DNA from: Bacteroidales bacterium
Lineage (GTDB): Bacteria > Bacteroidota > Bacteroidia > Bacteroidales > UBA3824
DNA: 5,441 nucleotides
Direction of reading: 5' to 3'
NCBI GenBank assembly: GCA_017530465.1
Contig: JAFXMJ010000154.1
Span: 1 to 5,441 of the forward strand
Part shown: piece by piece, positions 5,070 to 5,441 of the stretch
Position numbering within the stretch: position 1 is the stretch's first letter
Layout: each line of letters begins with the position of its first letter
Made by a program: the position numbers and the translations under genes
The notes under the pieces: generated by a model
What the model saw: only the letters and a program-made list of their open reading frames with translations
What the model was told of the DNA's origin: nothing
Databases searched by the model: none

Positions 5070-5441
5070 TCACTCCTTTATCAAATTGAGCATTTTTACA
5101 GTAGCCTTGATTGCGGCTTCGGTCTGGTCGGCGTCGAGTCCGCGTGTGTGGAGGATTTGACCGTTGTAATTCCACGAAATCACGGTCTCCACCAAGGCGT
5201 CGGTCTTGCCGCCGGGCGGGATTGACACCTTGTAGTCGGTGAGTACGGGGTGCGTCTTGCCGAGCCGTCCGTATATCTTCCACAACGCCTTCATAAATGC
5301 GTCGTACTGACCGTCGCCGGGTGATGTTTCCTCGTATTCAACGCCGTGTATGCTGATGCGGAGAGTTGCCACTGGCTTCATGCCGCGCACGAGGTTGAGA
5401 CTGTAATTGACAATCTGTATATGCTCGTCCTCTTGGAAAAG
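5070..5441 (-). CDS. 2-isopropylmalate/citramalate synthase-like protein, C-terminal LeuA regulatory domain, truncated by window edge
   Basis: The frame enters from the right edge and ends at TGA (5072-5070), giving the last 123 residues. The sequence starts LFQEDEHIQIVNYSLNLVRG and continues KPVATLRISIHGVEYEETSPGDGQYDAFMKALWKI, then LTDYKVSIPPGGKTDALVETVISWNYNGQILHTRGLDADQTEAAIKATVKMLNLI. This follows the LeuA C-terminal allosteric fold: a first strand with P-x-A-T-L/V, the helix-leading GDG-x-x-DA, the L-x-DY strand, a Thr/Ala-Asp stretch and a final helix ending in LN. In LeuA and CimA this domain binds leucine or isoleucine for feedback inhibition. The usual GDGPVDA reads GDGQYDA, and the terminal GxGxDTDI-type motif reads RGLDADQT, so this looks like the divergent LeuA paralogue that Bacteroidales often carry beside the leu genes. 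The catalytic barrel is outside the window, so synthase specificity is unknown. The GTG at 5390 is internal, not a start. Confidence 0.82.
   Translation of the reverse strand, partial: LFQEDEHIQIVNYSLNLVRGMKPVATLRISIHGVEYEETSPGDGQYDAFMKALWKIYGRLGKTHPVLTDYKVSIPPGGKTDALVETVISWNYNGQILHTRGLDADQTEAAIKATVKMLNLIKE

Noticed and set aside
5058..5070. Short palindrome ATTATC-T-GATAAT at the stop of the LeuA-domain gene
   Set aside because: Six-base A/T-rich arms next to a stop codon arise easily by chance, and there is no T run to make it a terminator.

Overview
The window looks like chromosomal DNA from a member of the Bacteroidota, most likely the order Bacteroidales. Three things point that way. 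Two gene starts are preceded by the Bacteroidota-type -7 element TAnnTTTG (TATTTTTG and TATATTTG). The start codons sit behind A/T-rich leaders without clear Shine-Dalgarno sequences. The protein types (a solitary dnaK, an NDxH/GDNRTG-type secreted 5'-nucleotidase, a lipoprotein LD-carboxypeptidase and a LeuA-domain protein) are familiar in that group. The species cannot be named from the sequence.

Layout from left to right: (1) the first 120 codons of a minus-strand S66-family LD-carboxypeptidase lipoprotein, cut by the left edge, with a good promoter at 395-426; (2) a minus-strand REP-associated tyrosine transposase (RAYT, Y1/HUH type) at 463-1092, whose coding sequence contains a perfect 28-bp palindrome; (3) a hairpin terminator at 1132-1168; (4) minus-strand dnaK (Hsp70) at 1192-3129; (5) a 368-bp A/T-rich divergent intergenic region rich in TGACA/TGTCA half-sites and small dyads; (6) a plus-strand periplasmic 5'-nucleotidase/metallophosphatase at 3498-4949; (7) a convergent intergenic region with two hairpins, one with a 19-bp perfect stem; (8) the minus-strand C-terminal 123 residues of a 2-isopropylmalate/citramalate synthase-like protein, cut by the right edge.

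The genes do not form one pathway. They are separate housekeeping transcription units (peptidoglycan peptide trimming or recycling, protein folding, nucleotide salvage, branched-chain amino-acid synthesis). A selfish or domesticated REP transposase is lodged between dnaK and the carboxypeptidase gene. I see no defence system, CRISPR array, tRNA or rRNA. The most distinctive signals are the palindrome inside the RAYT gene, the half-site cluster between dnaK and the nucleotidase gene, and the long inverted repeat between the convergent genes at the right.
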